NCBI RefSeq assembly: GCF_005405305.1
Contig: NZ_BJDU01000001.1
Coordinates: 1 to 60,695, forward strand
Source: Companilactobacillus formosensis
Lineage (GTDB): Bacteria > Bacillota > Bacilli > Lactobacillales > Lactobacillaceae
Length of the DNA stretch: 60,695 bases
Direction of reading: 5' to 3'
The position numbers and the translations under genes were made by a program. Under the pieces are notes generated by a model. That model was not told where the DNA came from and ran no database searches. It was given only the letters and a program-made list of their open reading frames with translations. Positions 16,909 through 24,876 of this stretch are shown one piece after another. The first letter of the stretch is position 1. Every line of letters starts with the position of its first letter.

Positions 16909-17916
16909 ATGAGTGAATTTTTAAAAATAGAGAATCTTCAAGTAAAATTTGAGAATAATATCGTGATTGACGATTTAAATCTATCGATTCCAGAAAATGC
17001 AATAACAGTTTTTTTGGGACCTAGTGGTAGTGGAAAAACGACTGTATTAAGATCTATTTCGGGTTTAAACAAAAATGCTACGGGAACAATTTTGTTAGAC
17101 GGAAAGGACATTTCTCAATTGCCTATTAATAAGCGTAATATTGGAGTTATTTTCCAGTCTTATGCATTGTTTCCAAATATGACAGTTTTTGATAACGTGG
17201 CTTATGGTTTGCACGCTCAAAAAGTTGCCAAAACTGAAGTAAAACAGCGTGTTCAAGAGATGTTATCTTTAGTTAATTTGAGCAAAAAGACAGATCAATA
17301 TCCTGATGATTTATCAGGTGGTCAAAAACAACGTGTAGCAATTGCTCGTTCGATGATTATGAAACCAAAACTACTATTATTGGATGAACCTTTGAGTGCT
17401 TTGGATGCCAAAATTCGAGTAGAATTGCGTGATCAAATCAAGGAGTACCAACAAAAATTAGGTATTACGATGATTTTTGTTACCCATGATCAAGCTGAAG
17501 CCATGGCAATTGCGGATAATGTAGTTGTTATTTCCGAAGGTAAGATACAACAAGAAGGTTCACCTTATGAAATTTATCAAAAACCTAGTAATGAATTCAT
17601 GGCAACATTTATTGGAGAACATAATTTATTAACTGGTGCTGAATTAAAAATGGTTGGTATTGATGGATTAATAGAAGACAGCAAATATCTCATTCGTCCG
17701 GAATCAATTAGAATTGGACAAGAACATGAAGGTATCCAATGTCGTGGGAAAATTAAATCAGCTGTAAATCTTGGAAACAGAATTCAATATGTTTTTGTTG
17801 TTAATGGCATTGATTTGAAAATTGAAGCTTTAAACCAACTACAACCTTTACAACCAGGAGATGTTTCAGAAATTTCTATCAATCAAAAAAATATTTACCA
17901 GGTGGAGAATAAATGA
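16909..17916 (+). CDS. ABC transporter ATP-binding protein
   Basis: The 335-residue ATPase energises the importer on the cytosolic face. Walker A GPSGSGKTT is at residues 37-45, Q-loop FQSYALFPNMT, signature LSGGQKQRVAIAR, Walker B LLLLDEPLSALD and switch histidine FVTHDQAEAM. The C terminus (about 230-335) is a TOBE-like domain, as in PotA/AfuC/PhnT importers. The stop overlaps the next gene's start by ATGA (17913-17916). Confidence 0.94.
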   Translation: MSEFLKIENLQVKFENNIVIDDLNLSIPENAITVFLGPSGSGKTTVLRSISGLNKNATGTILLDGKDISQLPINKRNIGVIFQSYALFPNMTVFDNVAYGLHAQKVAKTEVKQRVQEMLSLVNLSKKTDQYPDDLSGGQKQRVAIARSMIMKPKLLLLDEPLSALDAKIRVELRDQIKEYQQKLGITMIFVTHDQAEAMAIADNVVVISEGKIQQEGSPYEIYQKPSNEFMATFIGEHNLLTGAELKMVGIDGLIEDSKYLIRPESIRIGQEHEGIQCRGKIKSAVNLGNRIQYVFVVNGIDLKIEALNQLQPLQPGDVSEISINQKNIYQVENK

Positions 17917-18761
17917 AAGACTTTGATGTCAAGACTTGGAACGGGCACACGCATACTGAATTTTGTCCGCATGGATCAAAAGAAGATACAGAATTTTTTA
18001 TTAAGCGAGCTATTAAGGCTGGGTTTAAGACTTATACGATAACGGAACATTTTCCAATGTCACCGATGTTTTATGAGCAAGTTTCTGGATCAAGACATGC
18101 AATCGAAACAGCAGCGATGAGCATGGATGACTTGCCACAATATTTTGATAAAATGGAGCATTTAAAAAATAAGTATTCACAATTTATCAAAATATTAATT
18201 GGTTTTGAAGTAGACTTCTTTGAACAATTTGAAGATTGGACCGCAACAATGTTACAAAAGTACAACGAACATATCGATGACGCGATTCTTTCTGTTCATT
18301 TCCTACCAACTAGAGAAGGATTGCGTGCAGTGGATGACAGTTATAGAGACTTTTGTAACGGTGTATTAAAGGAATATCAAACACCGGTTGGAGTGGCTAA
18401 TGCATACTTGAGTACAATCTTAAAAGCTGTTCAATGGGATAACAAATACAAACCAATTCGTTACGGTCACATAACGTTATATCGCAAATGGATTCAAGAT
18501 TTTGCTCCGGGAATAGTTTGGGAAAATGAAACTACGAAACACTTAATAGAAGAGATTTTAGATACGATTCAAGAAAATCAAGAAATGCTTGACTGTAATA
18601 TGTCAGGAATGAATCGAGAGAGTCAACGAGAACCTTCGCCCTATTGGGAAGTGATCAGGTTAGCTCAAGCAAAAAAAATTAAATTAGTTTATGGTGCTGA
18701 TGCACATTCTTCAAAGGATGTAGACCAAGGTTATCAAAATTTTTTAAATATGGGAGATTAA
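17913..18761 (+). CDS. PHP-domain phosphoesterase (HisJ-like)
   Basis: The 282-residue polymerase-and-histidinol-phosphatase fold has metal ligands in HTHTEFCPHG (residues 12-21), TITEHF, GFEVDFF, ILSVHFLP, RYGHITLYR and YGADAHSS, the set expected for trinuclear phosphoesterases such as HisK/HisJ histidinol phosphatase. No histidine-biosynthesis gene is near. The gene is locked by a 4-base overlap to an importer ATPase and followed three bases later by a second phosphoesterase, so an imported phosphate ester is a likelier substrate than histidinol phosphate (inference). Confidence 0.88.
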   Translation: MKDFDVKTWNGHTHTEFCPHGSKEDTEFFIKRAIKAGFKTYTITEHFPMSPMFYEQVSGSRHAIETAAMSMDDLPQYFDKMEHLKNKYSQFIKILIGFEVDFFEQFEDWTATMLQKYNEHIDDAILSVHFLPTREGLRAVDDSYRDFCNGVLKEYQTPVGVANAYLSTILKAVQWDNKYKPIRYGHITLYRKWIQDFAPGIVWENETTKHLIEEILDTIQENQEMLDCNMSGMNRESQREPSPYWEVIRLAQAKKIKLVYGADAHSSKDVDQGYQNFLNMGD

Positions 18762-18764
18762 AAA

Positions 18765-19622
18765 ATGGCGTTATATGTTGAAAATGGACAACCATTTAAA
18801 ATTTGTCAATTAACTGATATTCATCTGGGAGAATATCCCTTAAATGAAGCTGATTTGAAGACTTTGCAAGGAATTAAGCAAGTATTAACTGATAATAAAT
18901 TTGATTTAATTATGATTACTGGAGATTTGATCTGGGGGAAAGAAAACCTTGAGCCAAGAAAAAGTCTGCGGGAATTGTATGATTTGCTAAATCAGTTTGA
19001 TGTTCCGGTCGCAATTACTTATGGAAATCATGATACTGAAGGTACATTTAGTAGAAAGTATTTGCGTGAGTTTGAAGAGAATTTACATAATCTAGCGGAT
19101 CGTCATAACAGTTATATCGTTGATGATCGTGAAAACTATACCTTGCAAATTTTCAATAAACAAACAGATAAGTTGGTCAATGTCTTGTATGTTTGGGATA
19201 GTGGAGATTATTATAAAGATCCTCAAATTAGTCAATATGCTGCTATTGGTAGACATCAAATTAATTGGTATGCTGAAATTGCTCGAGACTGTAATCAAAG
19301 TAGTTTTGATTTAGGCTTTATGCACATTCCTTTACCAGAATATTTAGCTGTAGAAAAGTCATCAGTAACGGACACTTACAATGAAAAACCTTGTCCAGCT
19401 AATATCAATTCTGGCTTATTTTATGAAATCCTAATGGTTAATAAGATTAAGGCTCTCTACGCCGGACATGATCATGATAATAACTTTTCAGTGCAACACC
19501 AAGGAGTGCAATTAAATTATGGAAATGTTACTGGCTATAATACTTATGGTGACTTGCCACGTGGCGTTTTGAAGATTGATTTATACGCAGATAAAGTGGA
19601 ACGTAAAATTATTAATTTCTAG
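18765..19622 (+). CDS. Calcineurin-like metallophosphoesterase
   Basis: The 285-residue product has the full binuclear-metal motif series: LTDIH (residues 16-20), ITGDLIWG, TYGNHDTEG, FMHIPLPEY and AGHDHDN. There is no signal peptide, so cytosolic. The group includes phosphodiesterases and phosphomonoesterases similar to YkuE/Dcr2 enzymes. Last gene of the operon begun at 14207. Together with the PHP enzyme it suggests stepwise dephosphorylation of an imported compound (inference). Confidence 0.88.
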   Translation: MALYVENGQPFKICQLTDIHLGEYPLNEADLKTLQGIKQVLTDNKFDLIMITGDLIWGKENLEPRKSLRELYDLLNQFDVPVAITYGNHDTEGTFSRKYLREFEENLHNLADRHNSYIVDDRENYTLQIFNKQTDKLVNVLYVWDSGDYYKDPQISQYAAIGRHQINWYAEIARDCNQSSFDLGFMHIPLPEYLAVEKSSVTDTYNEKPCPANINSGLFYEILMVNKIKALYAGHDHDNNFSVQHQGVQLNYGNVTGYNTYGDLPRGVLKIDLYADKVERKIINF

Positions 19623-19744
19623 TTTCTTTTAAAGAAATATTGAGTTAACTCATTTGAAAAGCAGAGAAAAATTTCAGAAAAAACTTACCAAATTAATTTT
19701 TTTCTGGTATATTAACCTATTGTTGTAACAAAACGGAGGTAAAT

Positions 19745-21208
19745 ATGAGTAAAACTCAAAGAATTAATACAAAACCTCTTCATCCGTTACTTGCATTGAT
19801 GGGTGTTCTGATCGGTGGATTCGTTGGTATGTTCAGTGAAACATCACTAAACATCGCTCTTCCATCTATTATGAAAGCTTTTAATATTGAAACAGGTACT
19901 GCACAATGGTTAGTTACTGGTTATATGCTAGTAATTGCGATTGTCTTGCCACTTTCAAGTTTATTGACTAAACACTTCTCAACTAGGGGATTAGTTAGAT
20001 TTGGACTTTGGGATTTCATCATTGGTTCAGTTATTTCAGCTATTGCCGTTAGTTTCCCAATGCTTTTAGTCGGTAGAATGATTCAAGGTATCGCTACTGG
20101 TATCATTTTGCCATTAATGTTCTCAATTGCTATGAGAATATTCCCACCTAATAAATTGGGTGGAGCTCTTGGTATGGCAGCATTAGTTATTATGTTTGCT
20201 CCTGCCATTGGACCTACAATTTCTGGTATTATTTTGGGCGCTTTGTCATGGAGATTTATTTTCTGGTCATTCATCATCTTCTTGTTGATTGGATGGGCCA
20301 TCATGGAAAAGAATCTAACAAACGTCTTTGAAGTTACAAAACCAAAAGTTGATTGGCTAGCAATTATTCTTTCAACAATTAGTTTTGGCTTGATTGTCTT
20401 TGGTATTAGCTCCTTAAGTTCAAACATGGCAGTCGCTTTGATTGCTTTAGTAATTGGTTTGATTTTCTTGGTTGTTTATATCAGACAACAACTTCATGCA
20501 AATGTTCCAACTTTGGACTTTACAGTTCTAAAGAAACCTGAATTCGTTACTGGTTCTGTTCTAGTAATGATCAACTTTGGTATCACACTTTCAGCAATGT
20601 ACCTATTGCCAATGTACCTTCAAAATGGTTTAGGTGTCGCCGTTGCTTTGACAGGTATAATTATGTTGCCAGGTGGAGTCATCAACGCCGTTGTTTCATT
20701 TGGTGCCGGTCGTGCTTACGATAAAATCGGTGCTAAGATGATGTCACGTCTTGGCTTCTTGATTTCAATTATTGGTTCCGCAATGTTCTTATTCAGTAAT
20801 CAAAACAGTTCTATTGGTTACATCATTGCAGCCCACATTGTTTTGATGATTGGTGTTCCACTTGCCATGTCACCATCACAAACTTATGGTTTAAATTCAC
20901 TAGATGCCTATCAATCAGCTGATGGTTCAGCTATTATCAATACTTTCCAACAAGTTATTGGTGCGGTTGCTACAGGTATCGCCACAATTCTTTTGAGCAC
21001 TGGTCAAAATACTTACTTTGCAAATGGTGGACATTCTGCAAAAATAGCATTTACTAATGGCGCTCACTATGGATTTGTGTTTACATTAGTATTAGCTGTT
21101 TTTGGATTCTTATTGGCATTCCGTGTGCACAATAAGGTTAAAGAAACAGTAAGTTCCAAACAAGCAGAAACTTCTCCTGAAAAAGGTGAAAATACTGTAA
21201 CTGAATAG
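19745..21208 (+). CDS. MFS multidrug efflux transporter (DHA2, 14-TM)
   Basis: The 487-residue transporter has about 14 helices. DHA2 landmarks include the N-terminal FSETSLNIALPSIMKAFNI, TAQWLVTGYMLVIAIVLPLSSLL, motif C-like APAIGPTISGIILG and GSAIINTFQQVIGAVATGIATILL. A charged cytosolic tail (KVKETVSSKQAETSPEKGEN) follows the last helix. GGAGG precedes the start. The EmrB/LmrB-type antiporter role is family knowledge. Paralogue of the 22825 gene. Confidence 0.92.
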   Translation: MSKTQRINTKPLHPLLALMGVLIGGFVGMFSETSLNIALPSIMKAFNIETGTAQWLVTGYMLVIAIVLPLSSLLTKHFSTRGLVRFGLWDFIIGSVISAIAVSFPMLLVGRMIQGIATGIILPLMFSIAMRIFPPNKLGGALGMAALVIMFAPAIGPTISGIILGALSWRFIFWSFIIFLLIGWAIMEKNLTNVFEVTKPKVDWLAIILSTISFGLIVFGISSLSSNMAVALIALVIGLIFLVVYIRQQLHANVPTLDFTVLKKPEFVTGSVLVMINFGITLSAMYLLPMYLQNGLGVAVALTGIIMLPGGVINAVVSFGAGRAYDKIGAKMMSRLGFLISIIGSAMFLFSNQNSSIGYIIAAHIVLMIGVPLAMSPSQTYGLNSLDAYQSADGSAIINTFQQVIGAVATGIATILLSTGQNTYFANGGHSAKIAFTNGAHYGFVFTLVLAVFGFLLAFRVHNKVKETVSSKQAETSPEKGENTVTE

Positions 21209-21253
21209 ACTAGTCGCAGAGTTTTTCAGTAAAAAACAATTGATACAAAAAAG

Positions 21254-21288
21254 AACTGATCAAGATGGTAATTGATTAGTTTTTTTTA
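21254..21288 (+). terminator. Terminator after the DHA2 gene
   Basis: AACTGATCAA...TTGATTAGTT stem with one G.T pair and an eight-T tail. Confidence 0.8.
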
Positions 21289-21310
21289 TGCCATGAATGT
21301 AAATTTGAGG

Positions 21311-21339
21311 TTGAAAAATATAACTGATTCTCTTATAAT
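21311..21339 (+). promoter_or_regulatory. Promoter of the 44-aa protein gene
   Basis: -35 TTGAAA (21311-21316), 17-base spacer, -10 TATAAT (21334-21339). Confidence 0.75.
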
Positions 21340-21392
21340 AATAGGGTTAATAAAATAAGTTAAATGTAATAACGGGAAGGAGGGTTTTTTAG

Positions 21393-21527
21393 ATGTCACA
21401 AAATACACATAAAGGTATGACTGGCCACCGCCGTCCTGTAAACCAAAAAAATGGTGCAGAAAAACGCGCTAACACACAAGCTGTTCTTGACTTCTTGAAG
21501 AGCCGCGAAACAAAAGAATCAAAATAA
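21393..21527 (+). CDS. Small basic protein, 44 aa, unknown function
   Basis: Reads MSQNTHKGMTGHRRPVNQKN, then GAEKRANTQAVLDFLKSRETKESK: a basic, His/Arg-rich N-terminal half and a predicted amphipathic helix (AEKRANTQAVLDFLKSRET). It has its own consensus promoter, an unusually strong RBS (GGAAGGAGGG at 21375-21384) and its own perfect terminator, so it is very likely a real monocistronic gene. No cysteines, membrane segment or signal peptide. I do not recognise the family; nucleic-acid or ribosome binding is a guess from charge only. Confidence 0.75.
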   Translation: MSQNTHKGMTGHRRPVNQKNGAEKRANTQAVLDFLKSRETKESK

Positions 21528-21539
21528 TTAGTAATAAAT

Positions 21540-21573
21540 AAGAGCTGACGGAAAATCCGTTAGCTCTTTTTTT
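21540..21573. terminator. Terminator of the 44-aa gene
   Basis: AAGAGCTGACGGA-AAA-TCCGTTAGCTCTT with one G.T pair and a seven-T tail. It also lies at the end of the convergent GGDEF gene. Confidence 0.88.
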
Positions 21574-22708
21574 ATACGGTCGTGATCTTGTTTCGACCAG
21601 TTCTTTTTGAATGATATAAAGCTTTATCGACACGTGAATAGAAATCAGTCATTGAAACATCGTGGGGACTAATTTCTGAAACTCCAAATGAAGCAGTGAT
21701 GTTAATGTCTTTTTCTTTGAAGTGTATTGTTGTTGAATTGATAGCTGAGAAGATTTTGTTAACAATATCAGTCGTTTCTTCAACTTTGTAATTAGGGAAG
21801 ATGACGTTAAATTCTTCGCCCCCAGTTCGGTATAACTTAATTTTAAGATCACTTTGTTTGAGTACATTTTGAACGATTTGAACGACTTCTTTTAAAACCG
21901 CATCACCAGCTAAATGACCGTAAGTATCATTGATGTTCTTGAAGTGATCGATGTCAAACATCATCATGGTAAATTTGGTATCAGGCTGGCTGTCCTCTTT
22001 GAAGATAGCTCGAAGATCAATGTCAAAGGCATCGTAATTAAAGGCATGCGTGAGTCGATCATGAGTAGCATCTCTGAACAAGGAGGCTCGTGATTCTAAG
22101 TCAGAGAACAAGACAGCTATGTATCCAATTGTAAATAATTCCATAACGAATAATGAAGTTAGTTGGTGAATAAACATAGGATTATTGATGTTAAATTTAA
22201 TTTTGGCGAAGAACCAATAGAGAGATCCAAAGATGACACTAGCAATTAAGTATTTAAAGAACGGAAATTTATTTTTGGTGTGATTTTTAATATAGTTCAA
22301 AGCTTGATAAAAGATGATCAGATCAAATGATAGACACCAAGATTCCCAACTCGTCAGCGCTGAATTTAAAATCATGAATGCTAACAATATTAAAGGGAAG
22401 AAGTAGTAATAATAGTGTTTGTTGGCACTGAGAATCACTGTATAGAAGATGACTGAAATCAATTCGAAATTAATATAGATCCAGGAATGCTGTGCGCTCG
22501 TAGCGGTTATTTCCATATAGAACAGGAGCGACATGATATAAATGACACCCAAAGCGGCTCTTAAAGAATAAGGATCGTAATGAATCGCCATCTTGTTGAG
22601 AATGACCTTGATACCGGAGAATAATACTTGGAAAACTAAAAAGGCTCCTAGGATATAAAACAAACTCGGTAATAACGAAGATACATCTAGAAATGAACTA
22701 GTTAACAA
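21572..22708 (-). CDS. Membrane-bound GGDEF protein (putative diguanylate cyclase)
   Basis: The 378-residue protein has six or so N-terminal helices (residues ~10-210) and a C-terminal GGDEF domain (~220-378): HDRLTHAFNYDAF, MMFDIDHFKNINDTYGHLAGDAVLKEV, the active-site loop RTGGEEF and ASFGVSE, DKALYHSKRTGRNKI. The catalytic GG(D/E)EF is intact, so c-di-GMP synthesis is plausible. The usual RxxD inhibitory site five residues upstream is absent (KQSD, and the segment to GGEEF is eight residues). The start is TTG 22708 behind GAGGAGG. No EAL or PilZ partner is in the window. Confidence 0.88.
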   Translation of the reverse strand: MLTSSFLDVSSLLPSLFYILGAFLVFQVLFSGIKVILNKMAIHYDPYSLRAALGVIYIMSLLFYMEITATSAQHSWIYINFELISVIFYTVILSANKHYYYYFFPLILLAFMILNSALTSWESWCLSFDLIIFYQALNYIKNHTKNKFPFFKYLIASVIFGSLYWFFAKIKFNINNPMFIHQLTSLFVMELFTIGYIAVLFSDLESRASLFRDATHDRLTHAFNYDAFDIDLRAIFKEDSQPDTKFTMMMFDIDHFKNINDTYGHLAGDAVLKEVVQIVQNVLKQSDLKIKLYRTGGEEFNVIFPNYKVEETTDIVNKIFSAINSTTIHFKEKDINITASFGVSEISPHDVSMTDFYSRVDKALYHSKRTGRNKITTV

Positions 22709-22783
22709 ATATTAATTCCTCCTCTGTGATATATATAACAATTATAATTGTATTTACATAGAAAATTAACAGTCAAACCAAAC

Positions 22784-22829
22784 AAAATATCCTATAAAGA
22801 GTTTTATCTCCTTATAGGATATTTTTAGT
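22784..22829 (-). terminator. Terminator of the 22825 MFS gene
   Basis: AAAATATCCTATAA...TTATAGGATATTTT stem with A and T runs at the ends, overlapping the stop codon. Confidence 0.8.
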
Positions 22830-24198
22830 CTACAGCTTCAGGACGGTGTAATTTAAATGTCAAAATTAGTGCTACAATCAAGAATCCTAAACAAGCTAGA
22901 AAACCTGCTTGAATACCGACGGATTGGTTAATTGTACTTCCAGTGATGATTTTATCGGCCATTGTGATAACCGCAATGATAATCGCTGTTCCAAAGGAAG
23001 CGGCAATTTGTCTAAGGGTATTGAAAGTTGCTACACCATCGGACAGATATTTCTTAGGTAAAGAACTTAAAGCTTGAGTTTGAATAGGAATCAAGATTAA
23101 GACTAAACCTAATTGGCGGATCATTTGCCCTAACGTCAACATTAAGACTGATGCATTAACGTCAATCACCGCTTGCATAAAGGTACCAAAACAGTCAATT
23201 AGAACACCGGTAACAACGATACGCTTAATTGGATATTTGTCGAATAGACGACCACTGACGGGTGACATGAAGCCAGTTAAAACGGCACCTGGTAACAGTG
23301 CTAAGCCGGAAATCAAAGGACTCTTGTGTAAAATGTTCTGGATCATCAGTGGTAGTAAAATCGTGTTGCCGTACATAGTTAAAACAATCAACATATTAAT
23401 TGTTGTAGCGACTGAAAATTGTGAATGCTTAAAAATTTCAAAATTGATAATTGGACTGTCGGCTTTGTTTTCCATGATTGAGAAAATAGCAATTAGAATT
23501 AAGCCGATGACTGTGAATCCTAAAACATTGAAAGATAGGAATCGAGATTGACCAATGTTTGAGAAACCAGTTAATAGGAAGAGTAATCCTAAACTGATGG
23601 TGATCAAACTTGGTACGTCGAATTTGGGATTTTCACTCGTTTCAACTTGTGGCAATTGGAAAATCGACAATAAGACGACGGCAATGATAAACGGCAAGAT
23701 CAAAATGAATAAGTATTGCCAAGGGAAGTACTGTAAAATCACGCCTGACAAAGTTGGACCAATAATAGGAGAGAAGTTAAAGGCTAAACCAATAATTCCC
23801 ATAACAGCTCCTTGTTTGTCTCTGGTAGTATATTGCATTGCTAGAACATTAACTAAGGGCATCATCATTCCAGTTCCGATAGCTTGAATCATTCTACCGA
23901 TGATAACTAGCATAAAGGTGTTGGCAATTGCTCCCAGTATTGTTCCGACTAAAAAAATTGAGCTAAAAGCAATAAATAGATGCCGAAAAGAAAATTTCTT
24001 AATAAAATAGGCACTCGTTGGAATCATGATTGCATTGACCAACGTGTAGCCGTTCGTCAACCATTGTACAGTAGAGGAGTTGACGTTGAAGACACGCATA
24101 AAAGTAGGTAGAGCTGTGTTCATCAAAGTAGAGCACAAAACACCGAAGAAGGTCCCGAAGACCATGATGAATAGTGATTTCTTAATTTGTTTTGACAA
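22825..24198 (-). CDS. MFS multidrug efflux transporter (DHA2, 14-TM)
   Basis: The 457-residue transporter is homologous to the 19745 product. It shows MNTALPTFMRVFNVNSSTVQWLTNGYTLVNAIMIP, GRMIQAIGTGMMMPLVNVLAM, FNFSPIIGPTLSGVILQYFPW and SGRLFDKYPIKRIVV in the cytosolic A-like loop. TTG at 24198 is the likely start (AGGAGC six bases upstream). A Lde/LmrB-type efflux role is family knowledge; substrate unknown. It lies just downstream of yxeA on the same strand with 67 bases between them, so read-through is possible. Confidence 0.9.
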   Translation of the reverse strand: MSKQIKKSLFIMVFGTFFGVLCSTLMNTALPTFMRVFNVNSSTVQWLTNGYTLVNAIMIPTSAYFIKKFSFRHLFIAFSSIFLVGTILGAIANTFMLVIIGRMIQAIGTGMMMPLVNVLAMQYTTRDKQGAVMGIIGLAFNFSPIIGPTLSGVILQYFPWQYLFILILPFIIAVVLLSIFQLPQVETSENPKFDVPSLITISLGLLFLLTGFSNIGQSRFLSFNVLGFTVIGLILIAIFSIMENKADSPIINFEIFKHSQFSVATTINMLIVLTMYGNTILLPLMIQNILHKSPLISGLALLPGAVLTGFMSPVSGRLFDKYPIKRIVVTGVLIDCFGTFMQAVIDVNASVLMLTLGQMIRQLGLVLILIPIQTQALSSLPKKYLSDGVATFNTLRQIAASFGTAIIIAVITMADKIITGSTINQSVGIQAGFLACLGFLIVALILTFKLHRPEAVD

Positions 24199-24265
24199 TT
24201 TAGTGCTCCTAATCTAAAAGTAGTAACTTATTTATTTTAGTTATTTAGACTAGGCTGGTCAAACG

Positions 24266-24649
24266 CTATTTGTTTAGTTTTTCATAAACATTATGTGGAA
24301 TATTTTGTTCAAAGGCTTCTTGATACGTGATGACATAAGTACCCTTAGTGGTTAATTTCAAGTAATGATCTTGTTTTAATTTACCCATACCAGTGAATTT
24401 GATGGGATGTTCTTGTCCTTTTTGATCATAACTAGTTAAGGTGTAGTTGTAATTACCATAACCATCCTCATCAACTGCTTTGGCATTATCGATTTTGACA
24501 TAACGTGGTTCTTCTTTAACCAAAATATTAATTTTGTTGAATGCTTGGCCTGCTGCGCTCGTATTGTCCTTGAGACCTATACAAGCTCCGAAATACCCAA
24601 TTGCTAATAGAAAAAAGCCTAACAAAAAAACTCTCAAAAAACTTCTCAT
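24266..24649 (-). CDS. YxeA family secreted/membrane-anchored protein
   Basis: The 127-residue protein has an uncleaved or cleaved N-terminal hydrophobic segment (residues 5-24) and an extracellular domain of about 90 residues (DEDGYGNYNYTLTSYDQKGQEHPIKFTG... KGTYVITYQEAFEQNIPHNVYEKL), typical of the YxeA (DUF1093) family. Biochemical function is unknown. RBS CAGGAGGT. It lies 87 bases downstream of the 22-aa peptide gene on the same strand and probably shares its cre-controlled promoter. Confidence 0.85.
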   Translation of the reverse strand: MRSFLRVFLLGFFLLAIGYFGACIGLKDNTSAAGQAFNKINILVKEEPRYVKIDNAKAVDEDGYGNYNYTLTSYDQKGQEHPIKFTGMGKLKQDHYLKLTTKGTYVITYQEAFEQNIPHNVYEKLNK

Positions 24650-24736
24650 TTGAATTACCTCCTGAAAAGTATCTTAAGAGTTTTTTGCTTTTTAAGACAT
24701 TTGATTCACTTATATTACTCTTACAGATTTGTAAGC

Positions 24737-24805
24737 TTACCACCAATCGAAGTTAAGGGTGTAGTCTACAATCTTGTTGAATAATTTGGCAATTAATTCC
24801 ATCAT
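24737..24805 (-). CDS. 22-aa amphipathic peptide (small ORF)
   Basis: The frame encodes MMELIAKLFNKIVDYTLNFD followed by WW and stop. GGAGG (24815-24819 on the plus map) lies nine bases before the first ATG, and a consensus promoter with overlapping cre lies directly upstream, so expression is well supported. The peptide can form an amphipathic helix with an aromatic end, reminiscent of phenol-soluble-modulin-like or signalling peptides. No export leader or cognate receptor is visible. yxeA follows. Function unknown. Confidence 0.6.
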   Translation of the reverse strand: MMELIAKLFNKIVDYTLNFDWW

Positions 24806-24841
24806 AGTCAAACACCTCCAGTAACTATTCTTTCTATCTAT

Positions 24842-24870
24842 ATTATAGTTGCTTATGAAAGCGTTATCAA
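24842..24870 (-). promoter_or_regulatory. Promoter with overlapping CcpA (cre) site
   Basis: Minus strand: -35 TTGATA (24865-24870), 17-base spacer, -10 TATAAT (24842-24847). TGATAACGCTTTCA at 24856-24869 matches the cre consensus TGWNANCGNTNWCA at every position and covers most of the -35 and the spacer, so CcpA repression in preferred carbon sources is expected (inference). Confidence 0.75.
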
Positions 24871-24876
24871 TAATTA

